64,000 nt of DNA from Methylomusa anaerophila (lineage in GTDB: Bacteria > Bacillota > Negativicutes > Sporomusales > Sporomusaceae). The notes under the pieces are model-generated. The model saw only the letters and a program-made list of their open reading frames with translations, searched no databases and was not told where the DNA came from. The translations under genes were made by a program, and so were the position numbers. The stretch spans positions 627,424-691,423 of the forward strand of contig NZ_AP018449.1 in NCBI RefSeq assembly GCF_003966895.1, written 5' to 3'. Of this stretch, positions 51,345 to 60,594 are shown piece by piece (the first letter of the stretch is position 1; every line of letters begins with the position of its first letter).

Positions 51345-52571
51345 TTATTTTGTCACGATGACAATTCCAGATTCTGTAACCGTATGCCCCTGCAGTTTAT
51401 CCGCTTCAGGGTTATAGCCAATTTCCACCCCATCAGGAATTCTTATGTTTTTATCTATTATTGCCCTTTTAATCTTTACATGTCTGCCAATTGAAATGTT
51501 CTCAAACAGGATTGAGTCCTCCACCAGGCTGTAGCTATTAATCCTGCAGCGGGGTCCGATTATCGATCTCCGTACGGTACTGCCGCTAATTATGCAGCCG
51601 CCGCATATATATGAATTGAGATTTTGGCCACGGCGGCCTTCCTCATCGAAAACAGTCTTTGCCGGCGGGAGATTCCCTTGATTGGTAAGTATCGGCCACT
51701 TATAATTGTAAAGGTTCAAACGGGGAACTACATTTACAAGGTCCATATTGGCCTCATAATAGGTATCAATTGTTCCAACATCTCTCCAGTAGCCTTTTTC
51801 GCCCGGTTTCATTCCCGGAATCAAATTATCGGCAAAATTATAGGCAAAAACCCGGTCGCCTTTTTCCAGCATCATTGAAATCACATGTTTGCCGAAATCA
51901 AGATCCGCATGTTTTTTCTTGCCTTCTTTCAGCACCTCAACGAGCTTTTTTGTGGAAAAAATGTAATTGCCCATTGATGCGAAACAAGTATCTCTATCCG
52001 GAATTGTTACAGGTTCTTTTGGCTTTTCTACAAAGTCGGTTACCCTAAAATCTTCGTCGACTGAAAAAATCCCGAACTGCTTAGCTTCTTCCACCGGAAC
52101 TTCTAGCGCAGCCAATGTGATGTCCGCTTTATTTAAGATATGGTAGCTTATCATCTGGCTGACATCCATTTTGTAAATATGATCACCGCCAAATATTGCT
52201 ACGTAATCCGCATCGGTAATAAATCTTAAAAATTGAAATATGGCATCGGCAGTACCTTTAAACCACTCCTCGCTTGCACTATTAGTCTCAGGTGAGATAG
52301 TGTCAAAAAATTCTCCCAGACCGGCCCATCTGGCCCAAGATTCCTTAATGTGCTTGTTCAATTCGTAAGCGCGGTATTGGGTGAGAACATAAACTTTCTT
52401 GATACCCGAATTAAATAGGTTGCTTAACACAAAATCTATTATTTTGTATTTTCCCCCGAAGGGAACACAAGGCTTTGGCCTGTTTAAGGTAACGGGACTG
52501 AGTCGTTCTCCCCTGCCTCCCGCCAAAACCATTGCAATCGTATTTCTCGTAACGTTGCCCAAGGTATACAT
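51345..52571 (-). CDS. glgC: Glucose-1-phosphate adenylyltransferase
   Basis: 408 aa. The pyrophosphorylase motif MVLAGGRGERLSPVTLNRPKP (residues 14-34 region), VLSNLFNSGIKKVYVLTQY, IFGGDHIYKMD and the left-handed beta-helix C-terminus are typical. It makes ADP-glucose for glycogen. The ATG at 52571 follows GGGAGGGAG; the longer frame adds a non-homologous lead. No other glg gene is near, unusual since glgC often sits with glgD or glgA. Confidence 0.93.
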   Translation of the reverse strand: MYTLGNVTRNTIAMVLAGGRGERLSPVTLNRPKPCVPFGGKYKIIDFVLSNLFNSGIKKVYVLTQYRAYELNKHIKESWARWAGLGEFFDTISPETNSASEEWFKGTADAIFQFLRFITDADYVAIFGGDHIYKMDVSQMISYHILNKADITLAALEVPVEEAKQFGIFSVDEDFRVTDFVEKPKEPVTIPDRDTCFASMGNYIFSTKKLVEVLKEGKKKHADLDFGKHVISMMLEKGDRVFAYNFADNLIPGMKPGEKGYWRDVGTIDTYYEANMDLVNVVPRLNLYNYKWPILTNQGNLPPAKTVFDEEGRRGQNLNSYICGGCIISGSTVRRSIIGPRCRINSYSLVEDSILFENISIGRHVKIKRAIIDKNIRIPDGVEIGYNPEADKLQGHTVTESGIVIVTK

Positions 52572-52957
52572 CTTGACTCCCTCCCTAATCCACACATATT
52601 CAACCGAACAGGAACTATTCGTCATGTAGTATTATTGTGCATGAATTTCGAGCAAGCGCTCTAGTGAGGATTAATTGTGCAACGTTTTGAATCCGTTCCC
52701 CCCTTTGCGATTTATTGAATTTTCTTACTTTTATTGTAACATAGCTGTCTTCGCTGGAAAATACAATTATCGCAAGCCACCTATAAAAATATATGTTTCC
52801 CCGGATAAAATAATACGCATGTCCGTACTAAACTGGCACTGGGGACAGACCAAACAAATCCTGGCCGCAAAAGTTATAGATCCCCTTTTGCAATTCCTAT
52901 GATATGACAATTCCATGGATTTGTTTGCGGTCGGATGTCCTGGTTGGTTAGAGGAAT
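52572..52957. other. Intergenic region upstream of glgC
   Basis: 386 bp with no supported gene. Contains an 11-bp inverted repeat CAAACAAATCC (52851-52861) and GGATTTGTTTG (52917-52927) near the 3' end of the Ca-ATPase gene. The glgC promoter should lie here but no clear pair was identified. Confidence 0.4.
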
Positions 52958-55681
52958 TCACTTGGGAGTCTTGAAAAATAATCGGCTGCCAAATTTGGTC
53001 AACTCAGCAGCTATAAAGGGTATGGGGGCCAGTGCGCCAAGGATAAGCCAGTCCTTCAGTTCAGGCCGGACTGTTTTAAACACTTCTTGTAACGGGCCGT
53101 AAACGGAAAGCAGCATGAGGAGGAATGAAAGCGCGACTCCCATATTCAAGTACCTGTTGCTGAAAACGCCTAATTGAAATACGGAATAACGTTCCGACCT
53201 CGCGGCATAGGCGCAAATAATCTGCGTTGCCATCAAGGTGATGAACGCGAAAGTGTGGGCAATCGCCAAATTACCATTGCTGGCCATCAAGCCATATTGA
53301 AACGCGAAGAGTACCGTAATGCTCATTACCAGGCTCTGAATGCCGATCAGCAGCCGCATATTTCCGGTCAGCAGGGGTTCGGCCGGGTCACGGGGCTTAA
53401 GACGCATGACATTGGGTTCTTTCTTTTCCAGACCGAGGGCAAGGGCCGGAAAACCGTCTGTCACCAGGTTTACCCACAAAAGCTGGGTGGGCAATAATGG
53501 GACCGGCCAGCCCAACAACATGGCAAAGAAGATTACTACTACTTCCGCAGTGTTACAGGAGAGCAGGAAATAGACAAATTTACGGATGTTAGCGTAGATT
53601 ACCCGCCCTTCTTCTACAGCCGACACAATCGTGGCAAAATTGTCATCGGTAATTACCATGTCGGCGGTAGCTTTGGCCACATCCGTGCCGGTTATGCCCA
53701 TTGCTACGCCAATATCAGCCTTTTTCAGCGCCGGGGCGTCATTGACGCCGTCGCCGGTCATGGCCGTGATGAAACCGCTGGTTTGCAACGCATCTACGAT
53801 AGCCAGCTTATGTTCCGGAGAAACGCGGGCAAATACACTGGCCCTGCGTACTTGTTGCCGCAATTCTTCCGCCGGCATGGTATCCAGCATGCGTCCGGTA
53901 ATAACCCCTTGGCCGTCACCGGCAATTCCCAGGTATTTGGCAATGGCAAAAGCTGTTTCCGGATGATCCCCGGTAATCATTGTGGTCCGAATTCCCGCTT
54001 GCCGGCAAATCTCCACAGCCAGTTTGGCTTCGCTGCGCGGCGGGTCAATCATACCCACAAGCCCGATCATAATCAAATCCTTCTCAGTTCCGTCGGGATT
54101 TGACAGGTCAGGCGCCTGATCAAAGTCCCGGTATGCCACCGCCAGAACCCGTAAAGCTTGTGACGCCATCTCCTGATTAGCTGCCCGAATTGCCTCCTTA
54201 TCCGAATTTGTCAAAGGACGGATTGTTCCGCTTGCCGCAGTGCGGGTGCAGCGACTTAGCAGGATGTCGGGCGCTCCCTTGGAAAAAGCCAGGATTTTTC
54301 CATCTGCCTGGTGGAATGTGGTCATCATCTTGCGCCCGGAATCAAAGGGAAATTCCTGAATCCGGGGATATTGAGCCGACAGGGCATCCTTACGATAGCC
54401 CCCTTTTGCCGCTGCAACGAGGAGTGCCCCTTCCGTCGGATCACCGACAACCGACCATGTTTGGTCAGCCGGCGACTGCCTCAACTCAGCGTCGTTGCAT
54501 AATAGGGAAGCTTGCAAAAGCAGCGCCAGCTCCTCTTCCTCATCTATTCTTACCGGCTTTTCACCGGTCAGAAATTTTCCTTCCGGCTTATATCCGTAGC
54601 CGCTGACAGTAAACATGTTGGTGAAAATGAAAATTTGGGCCACCATCATCTGATTTTGGGTCAGGGTTCCGGTTTTATCCGTACAGATGACCGATACACT
54701 TCCTAATGTTTCGACTGTGTGCAGCTTTTTCACAATAGCATTTTTCTTGGCCATACGCTGCATGCCAAAAGCTAAGACCATGGCCACAATTGCGGGAAGC
54801 CCTTCCGGAATAGCGGCGACTGCCAGACTAATAGAAACCATGAGCATGTCTTGAATTTCCGCCAACGCTAAAATGCCGTCATTGAAGTATCCATGGTAAA
54901 TTCCTATGCCAAATACAACAGTACAGACACCCAGGCAAAGCATAGCGAGAATTTTACCGAACTCCGCCAGCTTTTTTTGCAGGGGTGTAAGCTCTTGGGC
55001 GACAGAGTGAAGCATGCCGGCGATCTTGCCGATTTCGGTTTGCATGGCCGTAGCCACTACAATGCCTCTACCCCTGCCATAGGTGACAATAGTGCCCATG
55101 AACGCCATGTTATGCCGCTCGGCCAGGGGTATATCACCGGCAAATTCCCGGGAATCTTTATCCACCGGTACCGATTCCCCGGTTAAAGAGGCTTCCTCTA
55201 TTTTTAGATTGACTGACTCAAGAATACGCATATCGGCGGGAACATAATCACCGGCGTCCAATAATGCTATATCGCCGGGAACCAACTCTCTTGCGGGAAT
55301 AACGACAATAGCGCCGTCGCGGATCACTTTGGAAGCAGCAGCATTCATTTTTTTCAAGGCAGCCAATGCTCTTTCCGCCCTGGATTCTTGAAAAACCCCC
55401 AGTACGGCATTAAGAATTACGATGGCGATAATAACCAGGGAATCGACTGCTTCTCCGATGAGAACAGAAATTCCACTGGCTGCCACGAGAATCAGTACAA
55501 GGACGTTTTTGAACTGGGCCAAAAATTTTTGCCAAAGGCTTTCCTGTTCTTTTTCTGTTAACTCATTGTAGCCATGTTCGGCCAATCGTCCGGCAGCTTC
55601 TGCTGAAGATAAGCCTCTTACCGCTTCGGATTCAAGCTGACGAATTGTTTCGTCCGCCATCATTTGGAACCACGGTTTCAC
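52958..55681 (-). CDS. P-type Ca2+-transporting ATPase
   Basis: 907 aa. Ten membrane segments in the P2 layout: TGES (LTGESVPVDK), helix 4 PEGLP (AIPEGLPAIVAMVLA), the phosphorylated Asp in ICTDKTGTLTQNQM, and the hinge TGDGVNDAPALK. It exports Ca2+ (or Mn2+) with ATP. I placed the start at the GTG at 55681 (VKPWFQMMADE), because GGGGGTG lies seven bases upstream and the protein then begins like related ATPases; the upstream frame to 55771 runs through the uspA terminator. Confidence 0.92.
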   Translation of the reverse strand: MKPWFQMMADETIRQLESEAVRGLSSAEAAGRLAEHGYNELTEKEQESLWQKFLAQFKNVLVLILVAASGISVLIGEAVDSLVIIAIVILNAVLGVFQESRAERALAALKKMNAAASKVIRDGAIVVIPARELVPGDIALLDAGDYVPADMRILESVNLKIEEASLTGESVPVDKDSREFAGDIPLAERHNMAFMGTIVTYGRGRGIVVATAMQTEIGKIAGMLHSVAQELTPLQKKLAEFGKILAMLCLGVCTVVFGIGIYHGYFNDGILALAEIQDMLMVSISLAVAAIPEGLPAIVAMVLAFGMQRMAKKNAIVKKLHTVETLGSVSVICTDKTGTLTQNQMMVAQIFIFTNMFTVSGYGYKPEGKFLTGEKPVRIDEEEELALLLQASLLCNDAELRQSPADQTWSVVGDPTEGALLVAAAKGGYRKDALSAQYPRIQEFPFDSGRKMMTTFHQADGKILAFSKGAPDILLSRCTRTAASGTIRPLTNSDKEAIRAANQEMASQALRVLAVAYRDFDQAPDLSNPDGTEKDLIMIGLVGMIDPPRSEAKLAVEICRQAGIRTTMITGDHPETAFAIAKYLGIAGDGQGVITGRMLDTMPAEELRQQVRRASVFARVSPEHKLAIVDALQTSGFITAMTGDGVNDAPALKKADIGVAMGITGTDVAKATADMVITDDNFATIVSAVEEGRVIYANIRKFVYFLLSCNTAEVVVIFFAMLLGWPVPLLPTQLLWVNLVTDGFPALALGLEKKEPNVMRLKPRDPAEPLLTGNMRLLIGIQSLVMSITVLFAFQYGLMASNGNLAIAHTFAFITLMATQIICAYAARSERYSVFQLGVFSNRYLNMGVALSFLLMLLSVYGPLQEVFKTVRPELKDWLILGALAPIPFIAAELTKFGSRLFFKTPK

Positions 55682-55749
55682 AGGTCTGCACCCCCGATAG
55701 CCAACTGTATTACTTAGAATTGCTTTTGCTTTTCGGTAATTAGCAAAAA

Positions 55750-55780
55750 AGCACATCTTTGCCAGCAACAAAGAGATGCT
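55750..55780 (-). terminator. Terminator of uspA
   Basis: AGCATCTCTTTG / CAAAGATGTGCT stem (minus strand) followed by TTTTTTGC. Confidence 0.85.
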
Positions 55781-55824
55781 TTTTTACTTTTTATTGGTGC
55801 GGCGTTTCCGCCAGATTCTTACGA

Positions 55825-56295
55825 TTATTCAGAACAAGAAAAGGGAACGATGGTGACGGGGCAGGGAGCGCTGTTGACCACGCCGTAACTTACGCTGCCA
55901 AGCACTCCGCCGAGTATCGGATTCATTCCCCGTGAGCCCATAATGATCATACGCACACCGGTTGTTGCACATCCAGGTTGGACGGTATTACCCAGCGTTG
56001 CCTCCTGGTGAATCTGTTCCTTGGCATCGCCGATTCTCAGTTTTAGTTTATATTCTATCCCGCTACCTTCCAGTATTTCTTTTGCCGGGGCAACTGTCTC
56101 GCGAAAAAGTTGTTCCTGGTATTCGTGAATGGTTTGCTCGGAGAAAAACATCTTTGTGTGTACGGTACGAAAGCTCGGCTGAACATTCAATACGATAAGC
56201 TTTTCCTGCAGTAGTTTGGCCAGAGTAATAGCCAAATGCAACGCTTCGGTGGCATTTTTCGATCCATCATAGGGAACAAGAATATCTTTTTTCAT
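55825..56295 (-). CDS. Universal stress protein (UspA family)
   Basis: 156 aa. ILVPYDGSKNATEALHLAI at residues 5-23 and the nucleotide-binding tail GSRGMNPILGGVLGSVSYGVV followed by CPVTIVP, which fits the G-2x-G-9x-G-(S/T) ATP-binding subgroup. Role in stress is general. Separated from the Ca-ATPase gene by a terminator, so not an operon. Confidence 0.9.
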   Translation of the reverse strand: MKKDILVPYDGSKNATEALHLAITLAKLLQEKLIVLNVQPSFRTVHTKMFFSEQTIHEYQEQLFRETVAPAKEILEGSGIEYKLKLRIGDAKEQIHQEATLGNTVQPGCATTGVRMIIMGSRGMNPILGGVLGSVSYGVVNSAPCPVTIVPFSCSE

Positions 56296-56416
56296 TATTA
56301 TCGCCCCTCCGCCTTGTAATTTGTAATTTCTTTACTAAAAAATTAATTCGCCGCCGAGGGCCGATTTCCCTTCATAACCGTAAAACCAAGATATCAAGCA
56401 AATATTCACATAAGCG

Positions 56417-56572
56417 TCAGCGTCCCATAGGTTGACCTCCTTCAACATTTCCATTATTCTTAATTTCCGGCGCCACTTCCTGGGATTCCCCGTTCTCGGC
56501 GTGCATTCCCTCATGCATTGAAGCTTGGTCCGCTTTAATTTGCCGCCGTACACATTCATCGCAATATGACAT
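56417..56572 (-). CDS. Small hypothetical protein (51 aa)
   Basis: MSYCDECVRRQIKADQASMH and a hydrophilic rest ending GGQPMGR. A CxxC pair near the N-terminus may bind metal. GAGGAGG lies six bases before the ATG, a strong site. It overlaps a longer frame (56335-56559) that lacks a ribosome-binding site, so this frame is the better call. Confidence 0.6.
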   Translation of the reverse strand: MSYCDECVRRQIKADQASMHEGMHAENGESQEVAPEIKNNGNVEGGQPMGR

Positions 56573-56825
56573 TTCCTTCCTCCTCTCGCATCAAACTAAA
56601 TGCAGGCATATTACTACATACACTTCAGGCGACTGCCAAACAGCGCCTGCTTTTTGTTTGCTGAACAAGACCGCCAACGCCACTGGCCAATCACCCACCC
56701 AACTTAATATTGGCCAATATTTTTATACGGATTCATGTTTTTCAGAGTCTTCGGGCTCTTTTTTATGCTTTAATTGCCTTCAAACGGCGGCAGGGTTGAC
56801 GTTTTCCAGATTAATGATAAAAAAA

Positions 56826-56846
56826 GTCACCTACAATGTAGGCGAC
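56826..56846 (-). terminator. Terminator of the gene at 56863
   Basis: GTCGCCTACA-T-TGTAGGTGAC followed on the minus strand by TTTTTTTATC. Confidence 0.85.
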
Positions 56847-56862
56847 CTTAATACTTTATCCC

Positions 56863-57054
56863 TTAATAGCGCGGATGGCATATGCCGGGACGACAATTTG
56901 GATAACAAGGTTTTGGAAGGCAAGGTCTGGGACGGCAGGGAGCTACCGGGAAGCAAGCATAAGGATTACAGCCGGTTCTACAGACGGTTCTATAATCCAT
57001 TTCGTCTTCCCATTCTAACAATTCCGGATATCCCCAATGATTATAATAAGCCAT
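56863..57054 (-). CDS. Small Cys/Pro-rich protein, possibly spore-coat
   Basis: 63 aa. An aromatic-rich start (AYYNHWGYPELLEWEDEMDY) then a Cys-Pro tail with eight Cys (CFPVAPCRPRPCLPKPC and on). Cys and Tyr-rich small proteins like this are typical of spore coats; the assignment is by composition only. GGGGG precedes the start, a terminator follows. Confidence 0.6.
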   Translation of the reverse strand: MAYYNHWGYPELLEWEDEMDYRTVCRTGCNPYACFPVAPCRPRPCLPKPCYPNCRPGICHPRY

Positions 57055-57203
57055 GCCTATTAACCCCCAAATAATATTTTTTGTTAATATAATATGTTAA
57101 TGTAATTAAATCGGTCCTTGTCGCCTGCAATAATAGTGATCCGTGATATAATGAATTTTAATGCTGATTTTAACACTTGAGATTACGAAATGGAGAATGC
57201 AAT

Positions 57204-57692
57204 ATGATAAAGGTAACGATCCGAGGAGTTCGATTAGAAGATTTGGACCGCGTAGCTGAAATAGAGGCGGTTTGCTTTCCTGCGGCAGAAGCAGCACCGC
57301 GGAAGTCATTCAAAGAAAGGATTACGACTTTCCCTGAATACTTCCTTGTAGCCGAAACAGACGATTTGATTGGTCTTATCAACGGATGTGCCACTAACAG
57401 TCCCGTTATTTATGATGAGCTTTTTCATAATACAAGTCTCCATATCCCGGCTGGTGAGAACTTAGCCGTTTTTGGGCTAGATGTTATTCCGGCATATCGT
57501 AAACAGGGAATTGCTGCTCAGTTAATGCATCATTTTATTCAAATAGCCAAGAATACCGGTCGAAAAAGAGTCATTCTGACGTGTAAGCATGAGTTAGTTC
57601 ATTACTATGAGTCATTCGGTTACAGGAATAACGGAATTTCAGGATCAACACACGGTGGATCTCAGTGGTTTGATATGACACTTGTTCTCTGA
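57204..57692 (+). CDS. GNAT family N-acetyltransferase
   Basis: 162 aa. IRGVRLEDLDRVAEIEAVCF at the N-terminus and FGLDVIPAYRKQGIAAQLMHHF (acetyl-CoA loop RKQGIA) fit the arylalkylamine/YkkB-type GNAT group. The YYESFGYRNNGISGSTHGG tail is typical. ATG at 57204 has GGAGA seven bases upstream. Substrate unknown. Confidence 0.85.
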   Translation: MIKVTIRGVRLEDLDRVAEIEAVCFPAAEAAPRKSFKERITTFPEYFLVAETDDLIGLINGCATNSPVIYDELFHNTSLHIPAGENLAVFGLDVIPAYRKQGIAAQLMHHFIQIAKNTGRKRVILTCKHELVHYYESFGYRNNGISGSTHGGSQWFDMTLVL

Positions 57693-58311
57693 TAGGAGCG
57701 CTATTAATTATGCTTCCTTTCAGTTGCTTGCATCTGGTATTGACGAACAAATTCCCGGTCCCGTACCCCATGAATGCACACCTTCTGAGAAAACAGAACA
57801 TAAAATATAGCAACTATAGAACTATAGAACTATAGCAACATTATAATCAGGAGGAATATGTTTGACATGATTATTTTTGGCAAACAGAATTACTGCGATA
57901 ATAGACATAAATATCAGTTGACCATACCGTACATAGTTGTGTTAAGCAAGCCGCCACAATTACCGGTAGATATTCGGCTTTTACAGTACGTCCCGGATCG
58001 TGTCGGAGTATGCCGCAAAGATGCCCTGGACAGCCAGCCGGTAAAAACGGATAAAGACAATATCCGTGCCAGCCTGACCAACAATGCCGAGCAGTCAATA
58101 CCGATTATAGAAGCGACGTCATTAACCGAGGAGGCAAATGTCTCGCTATACCATACTTACTCCTATGCGGCCCGAAATAACAGCGCCAATTTTGCCACAG
58201 TGGCCTTGCAGCGTTGGCGGTACCGCTTTTCTCTGTGGTATCGTCGTTATCTCGGCTGTCAGTAGCTACAGTCTGGTTCTAATAAGTCAATGGTCAATGC
58301 CCATGGCAGCA
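57693..58311. other. Intergenic stretch with decayed coding-like sequence
   Basis: 619 bp with only weak, short frames. An open frame of 135 codons at 57858-58265 has a ribosome-binding site (AGGAGG) but no family likeness. A minus-strand frame at about 57870-58110 reads LLGIVGQAGTDIVFIRFYRL, broken by stops, as if part of a lost membrane protein. I would not call a gene here. Confidence 0.4.
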
Positions 58312-59373
58312 TTAACTTAAGTGCCTCCTAAATTTAATTATAAAAGTAGTTCCGTCTTTTCCGGTCTTAACATCCATTACTGCATTATGCTGGGAAACTA
58401 TACTGTAACATACAGCCAATCCAAGTCCTGTTCCCGCAGGCTGGGTAGTTAAAAACGGAGTACCAATATTATCCAAAATCTCCGGTGGAATGCCCGCCCC
58501 TGTGTCTTTAATAAGAAGAGTGACACCCTCATCAGTTTTATAAGTTCTTACTATAAGTATCCCGCCTTGGGGCATAGCCTCTATTGCATTAGTGGTTAAG
58601 TTTAAAATTAACTGGCGGATTTTTGCTTTGTTTAACTCGATATTGGGAGTTGTTCCTAAATCGAAATATAAGCTAACGTTATGTTTAAAAGCTTGTGAAT
58701 TTATAAAGGATTCTAAACTTCTAATTATCTGATTAATATTTGCCAAAGATAATGTATTATTCTCTTTGGCAAATGATAGGAATTCATTTATAATTAATTT
58801 AATTCGTTCCACTTCTGTTATCATCAGTTCAAAATAATCTCTGTATTTATTTTGACTTTTGTTGCTGAGCATTTCCAACGAGCTACGTAAGATCGTTAAT
58901 GGATTACGAATTTCTTGACTAATGCTCACCGCCATTTGCCCAACGAGTTCCAGCTGTTTTAACCTGGCGATTTCCAATTCCAGTTTAAACATTTGAAAAG
59001 TTTCGCCAATTAGCGGCGCTACCATTTCCAAAAAATAAATGGTCTCTGCTGATAATTTTTCTGGCTGATGGTCGGCAAGACATAAAGCACCAAGAACCTT
59101 TCCTTGATAAGTAATGGGGATAGCGGCAACCGTCCCATAGCCAAACTCTAAACAACGCTTTGCGAATTTAGGCTTTCCTTCTTCAGTTATTTTGTCTACA
59201 ACTTTAAATGTGTTAGAACAATAATAAAAGCTATTTTCAGTCGAATATTCTGATTCCTTTTCCCAAAGTTCTTTTGCGAAACCAATTTGCGCTTCATAAG
59301 AAATATAACTATCGTCATTAAAAAATCTGGCGCCAACACACTCAACTTTAGTATATCGCTTAATTATTTTCAC
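58312..59373 (-). CDS. GAF-domain sensor histidine kinase-like protein lacking the phospho-acceptor His
   Basis: 353 aa from the GTG at 59373. A GAF domain (residues 1-125), a short coil, then the HisKA-like helix pair and an HATPase. N-box NLTTNAIEAM, G1 DTGAGIP, F-box GTPFLTT and G2 GTGLGLAV are intact. In the H-box the sequence is SISQEIRNPLT, where CAA (Gln) takes the place of His; no other His lies nearby. It should bind ATP but cannot autophosphorylate at the usual site. The frame stays open upstream to about 59480 with GAF-like residues, so the true start may be a rare codon further up. No response regulator is adjacent. Confidence 0.8.
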   Translation of the reverse strand: MKIIKRYTKVECVGARFFNDDSYISYEAQIGFAKELWEKESEYSTENSFYYCSNTFKVVDKITEEGKPKFAKRCLEFGYGTVAAIPITYQGKVLGALCLADHQPEKLSAETIYFLEMVAPLIGETFQMFKLELEIARLKQLELVGQMAVSISQEIRNPLTILRSSLEMLSNKSQNKYRDYFELMITEVERIKLIINEFLSFAKENNTLSLANINQIIRSLESFINSQAFKHNVSLYFDLGTTPNIELNKAKIRQLILNLTTNAIEAMPQGGILIVRTYKTDEGVTLLIKDTGAGIPPEILDNIGTPFLTTQPAGTGLGLAVCYSIVSQHNAVMDVKTGKDGTTFIIKFRRHLS

Positions 59374-59488
59374 AACGAGACCTAAGTATTCTTGCTTTGA
59401 GGTTTTTCTTCCTAATTGCTTTAAAATACAACATAGAATGTTTTGGTTACTGCGGTCGATAAAAGAAATAATAAAACACCTCTTTTGG

Positions 59489-59523
59489 CAAATATCTTTT
59501 TTAAAAATTTTTTAAGATATTTG
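59489..59523. promoter_or_regulatory. AT-rich palindrome between divergent genes
   Basis: CAAATATCTT...AAGATATTTG with 10-bp arms and a T/A-rich centre. It lies upstream of the GAF protein and 90-120 bp upstream of the small gene on the plus strand; could be an operator. Confidence 0.4.
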
Positions 59524-59616
59524 ACGAATAAATGTGTTTATCCTTCATAAATATTTTTTTCGTAAAATAAAGGATTTTTAAGAAAATTAATGTAATAATT
59601 TGTGTATAATTACATA

Positions 59617-59847
59617 ATGAAGAAATGGAGATGTTATTGGCTAATCATGGTTTTTGTAAAAGGTTTGCTTATTGCCGAAGAAAATGAGCTTGTCGAAACT
59701 CTCTTAAAAATACTGGAGCAAATAGAATCAGCAAAAATATCAGGAGCAGACACAACTCAATTACACGAGGAGTTATTTAACACCTTAGAACAGATCAGGA
59801 TTCTTAGAAAAACAATAGGAATGAAAACTGTAGGTAATGTTCAATAA
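59617..59847 (+). CDS. Small helical hypothetical protein
   Basis: 76 aa from the ATG at 59617, or 66 from 59647. The tail ENELVETLLKILEQIESAKI and LHEELFNTLEQIRILRKTIG is a likely helical hairpin. A TATAAT at 59597-59602 lies so close that the transcript would be almost leaderless for the first start. It could be a small partner of the kinase-like gene, but no family is recognised. Confidence 0.45.
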   Translation: MKKWRCYWLIMVFVKGLLIAEENELVETLLKILEQIESAKISGADTTQLHEELFNTLEQIRILRKTIGMKTVGNVQ

Positions 59848-59864
59848 AGTAGTGAGTAAAGGAA

Positions 59865-59898
59865 AGAGCCAGCATTTGCTTGTAACAATGCTGGCTCT
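59865..59898 (+). terminator. Terminator of the gene at 59617
   Basis: AGAGCCAGCATT / AATGCTGGCTCT with a 10-nt loop, followed by CTTTAC. Confidence 0.75.
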
Positions 59899-60002
59899 CT
59901 TTACATGCTGCCGCTGCAAGGAGAGAAAGAAAAACCGCCCACCCGGAGGTAGACGGCTTGCCCAGCTAGATAGTATTAAAGCATAAAGCAATTGGAGAAT
60001 TA

Positions 60003-60251
60003 TTAGACTGCTTGCTGACTCATAATCGCAAGACAATCTTTACAAACGTTTTTGCCCTTGAAGTTAATAACTTCATCGGCGTTGCCACAGAATACACAGG
60101 CAGGTTCATATTTTCTTAAAATGATACGATCATTATGGACATATATTTCGAGACCATCCTTTTCTTCAATGCCAAAGGTACGGCGCAGTTCGATAGGTAT
60201 TACTACTCTGCCGAGTTCGTCCATTTTTCTGACAATCCCCGTTGCTTTCAT
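60003..60251 (-). CDS. abrB: AbrB-family transition-state regulator with C-terminal zinc finger
   Basis: 82 aa. The swapped-hairpin DNA-binding domain MKATGIVRKMDELGRVVIPI leads, then RRTFGIEEKDGLEIYV. The C-terminal CVFCGNADEV and CKDCLAIM form a CxxC..CxxC metal site. AbrB controls post-exponential genes and sporulation in Firmicutes. GGGGGG precedes the ATG at 60251. Confidence 0.9.
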   Translation of the reverse strand: MKATGIVRKMDELGRVVIPIELRRTFGIEEKDGLEIYVHNDRIILRKYEPACVFCGNADEVINFKGKNVCKDCLAIMSQQAV

Positions 60252-60594
60252 TATCGTGTAACCCCCCTTCATTTTGCAATTTTCGACAAAATATCACATT
60301 TAGATATTACCAAATAGTCTAATACCTGTCAATTGATATTTATATTTATATTTTTAGGTAGACCGTGATTCGCCCCTGATATTGCATATTGCATACTGCA
60401 TAGATGATAAAATAAGACCGGCATAAGTTGATCATAATGCTTTCCGTATTTCCTTAATTTCGTTATCGTATTTAGCGTTACGCTGTAAAAGGAATACAGT
60501 TACAAGCAATAATTTTACGAATATTCCAAAGCAAATGATTTAAGGAGGGTCTATAAATAACAGGAGAGGCATTTATCGGCTTGGGGTATGTACT
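60252..60594. other. Intergenic region upstream of abrB
   Basis: 343 bp, AT-rich, no gene. Contains the direct repeat TATTGCATATTGCATACTGCAT near 60380-60401 in fragments and AAGGAGGG at 60542 without a usable frame. Confidence 0.4.

Noticed and set aside
56335..56559. 74-codon frame on the minus strand
   Set aside because: It overlaps the 51-aa frame at 56417-56572 that has a strong ribosome-binding site; the longer frame has none and reads like a shadow.
57858..58265. 135-codon plus-strand frame
   Set aside because: Has AGGAGG upstream, but composition is not protein-like and the other strand carries broken membrane-protein-like pieces; left as undecided intergenic sequence.
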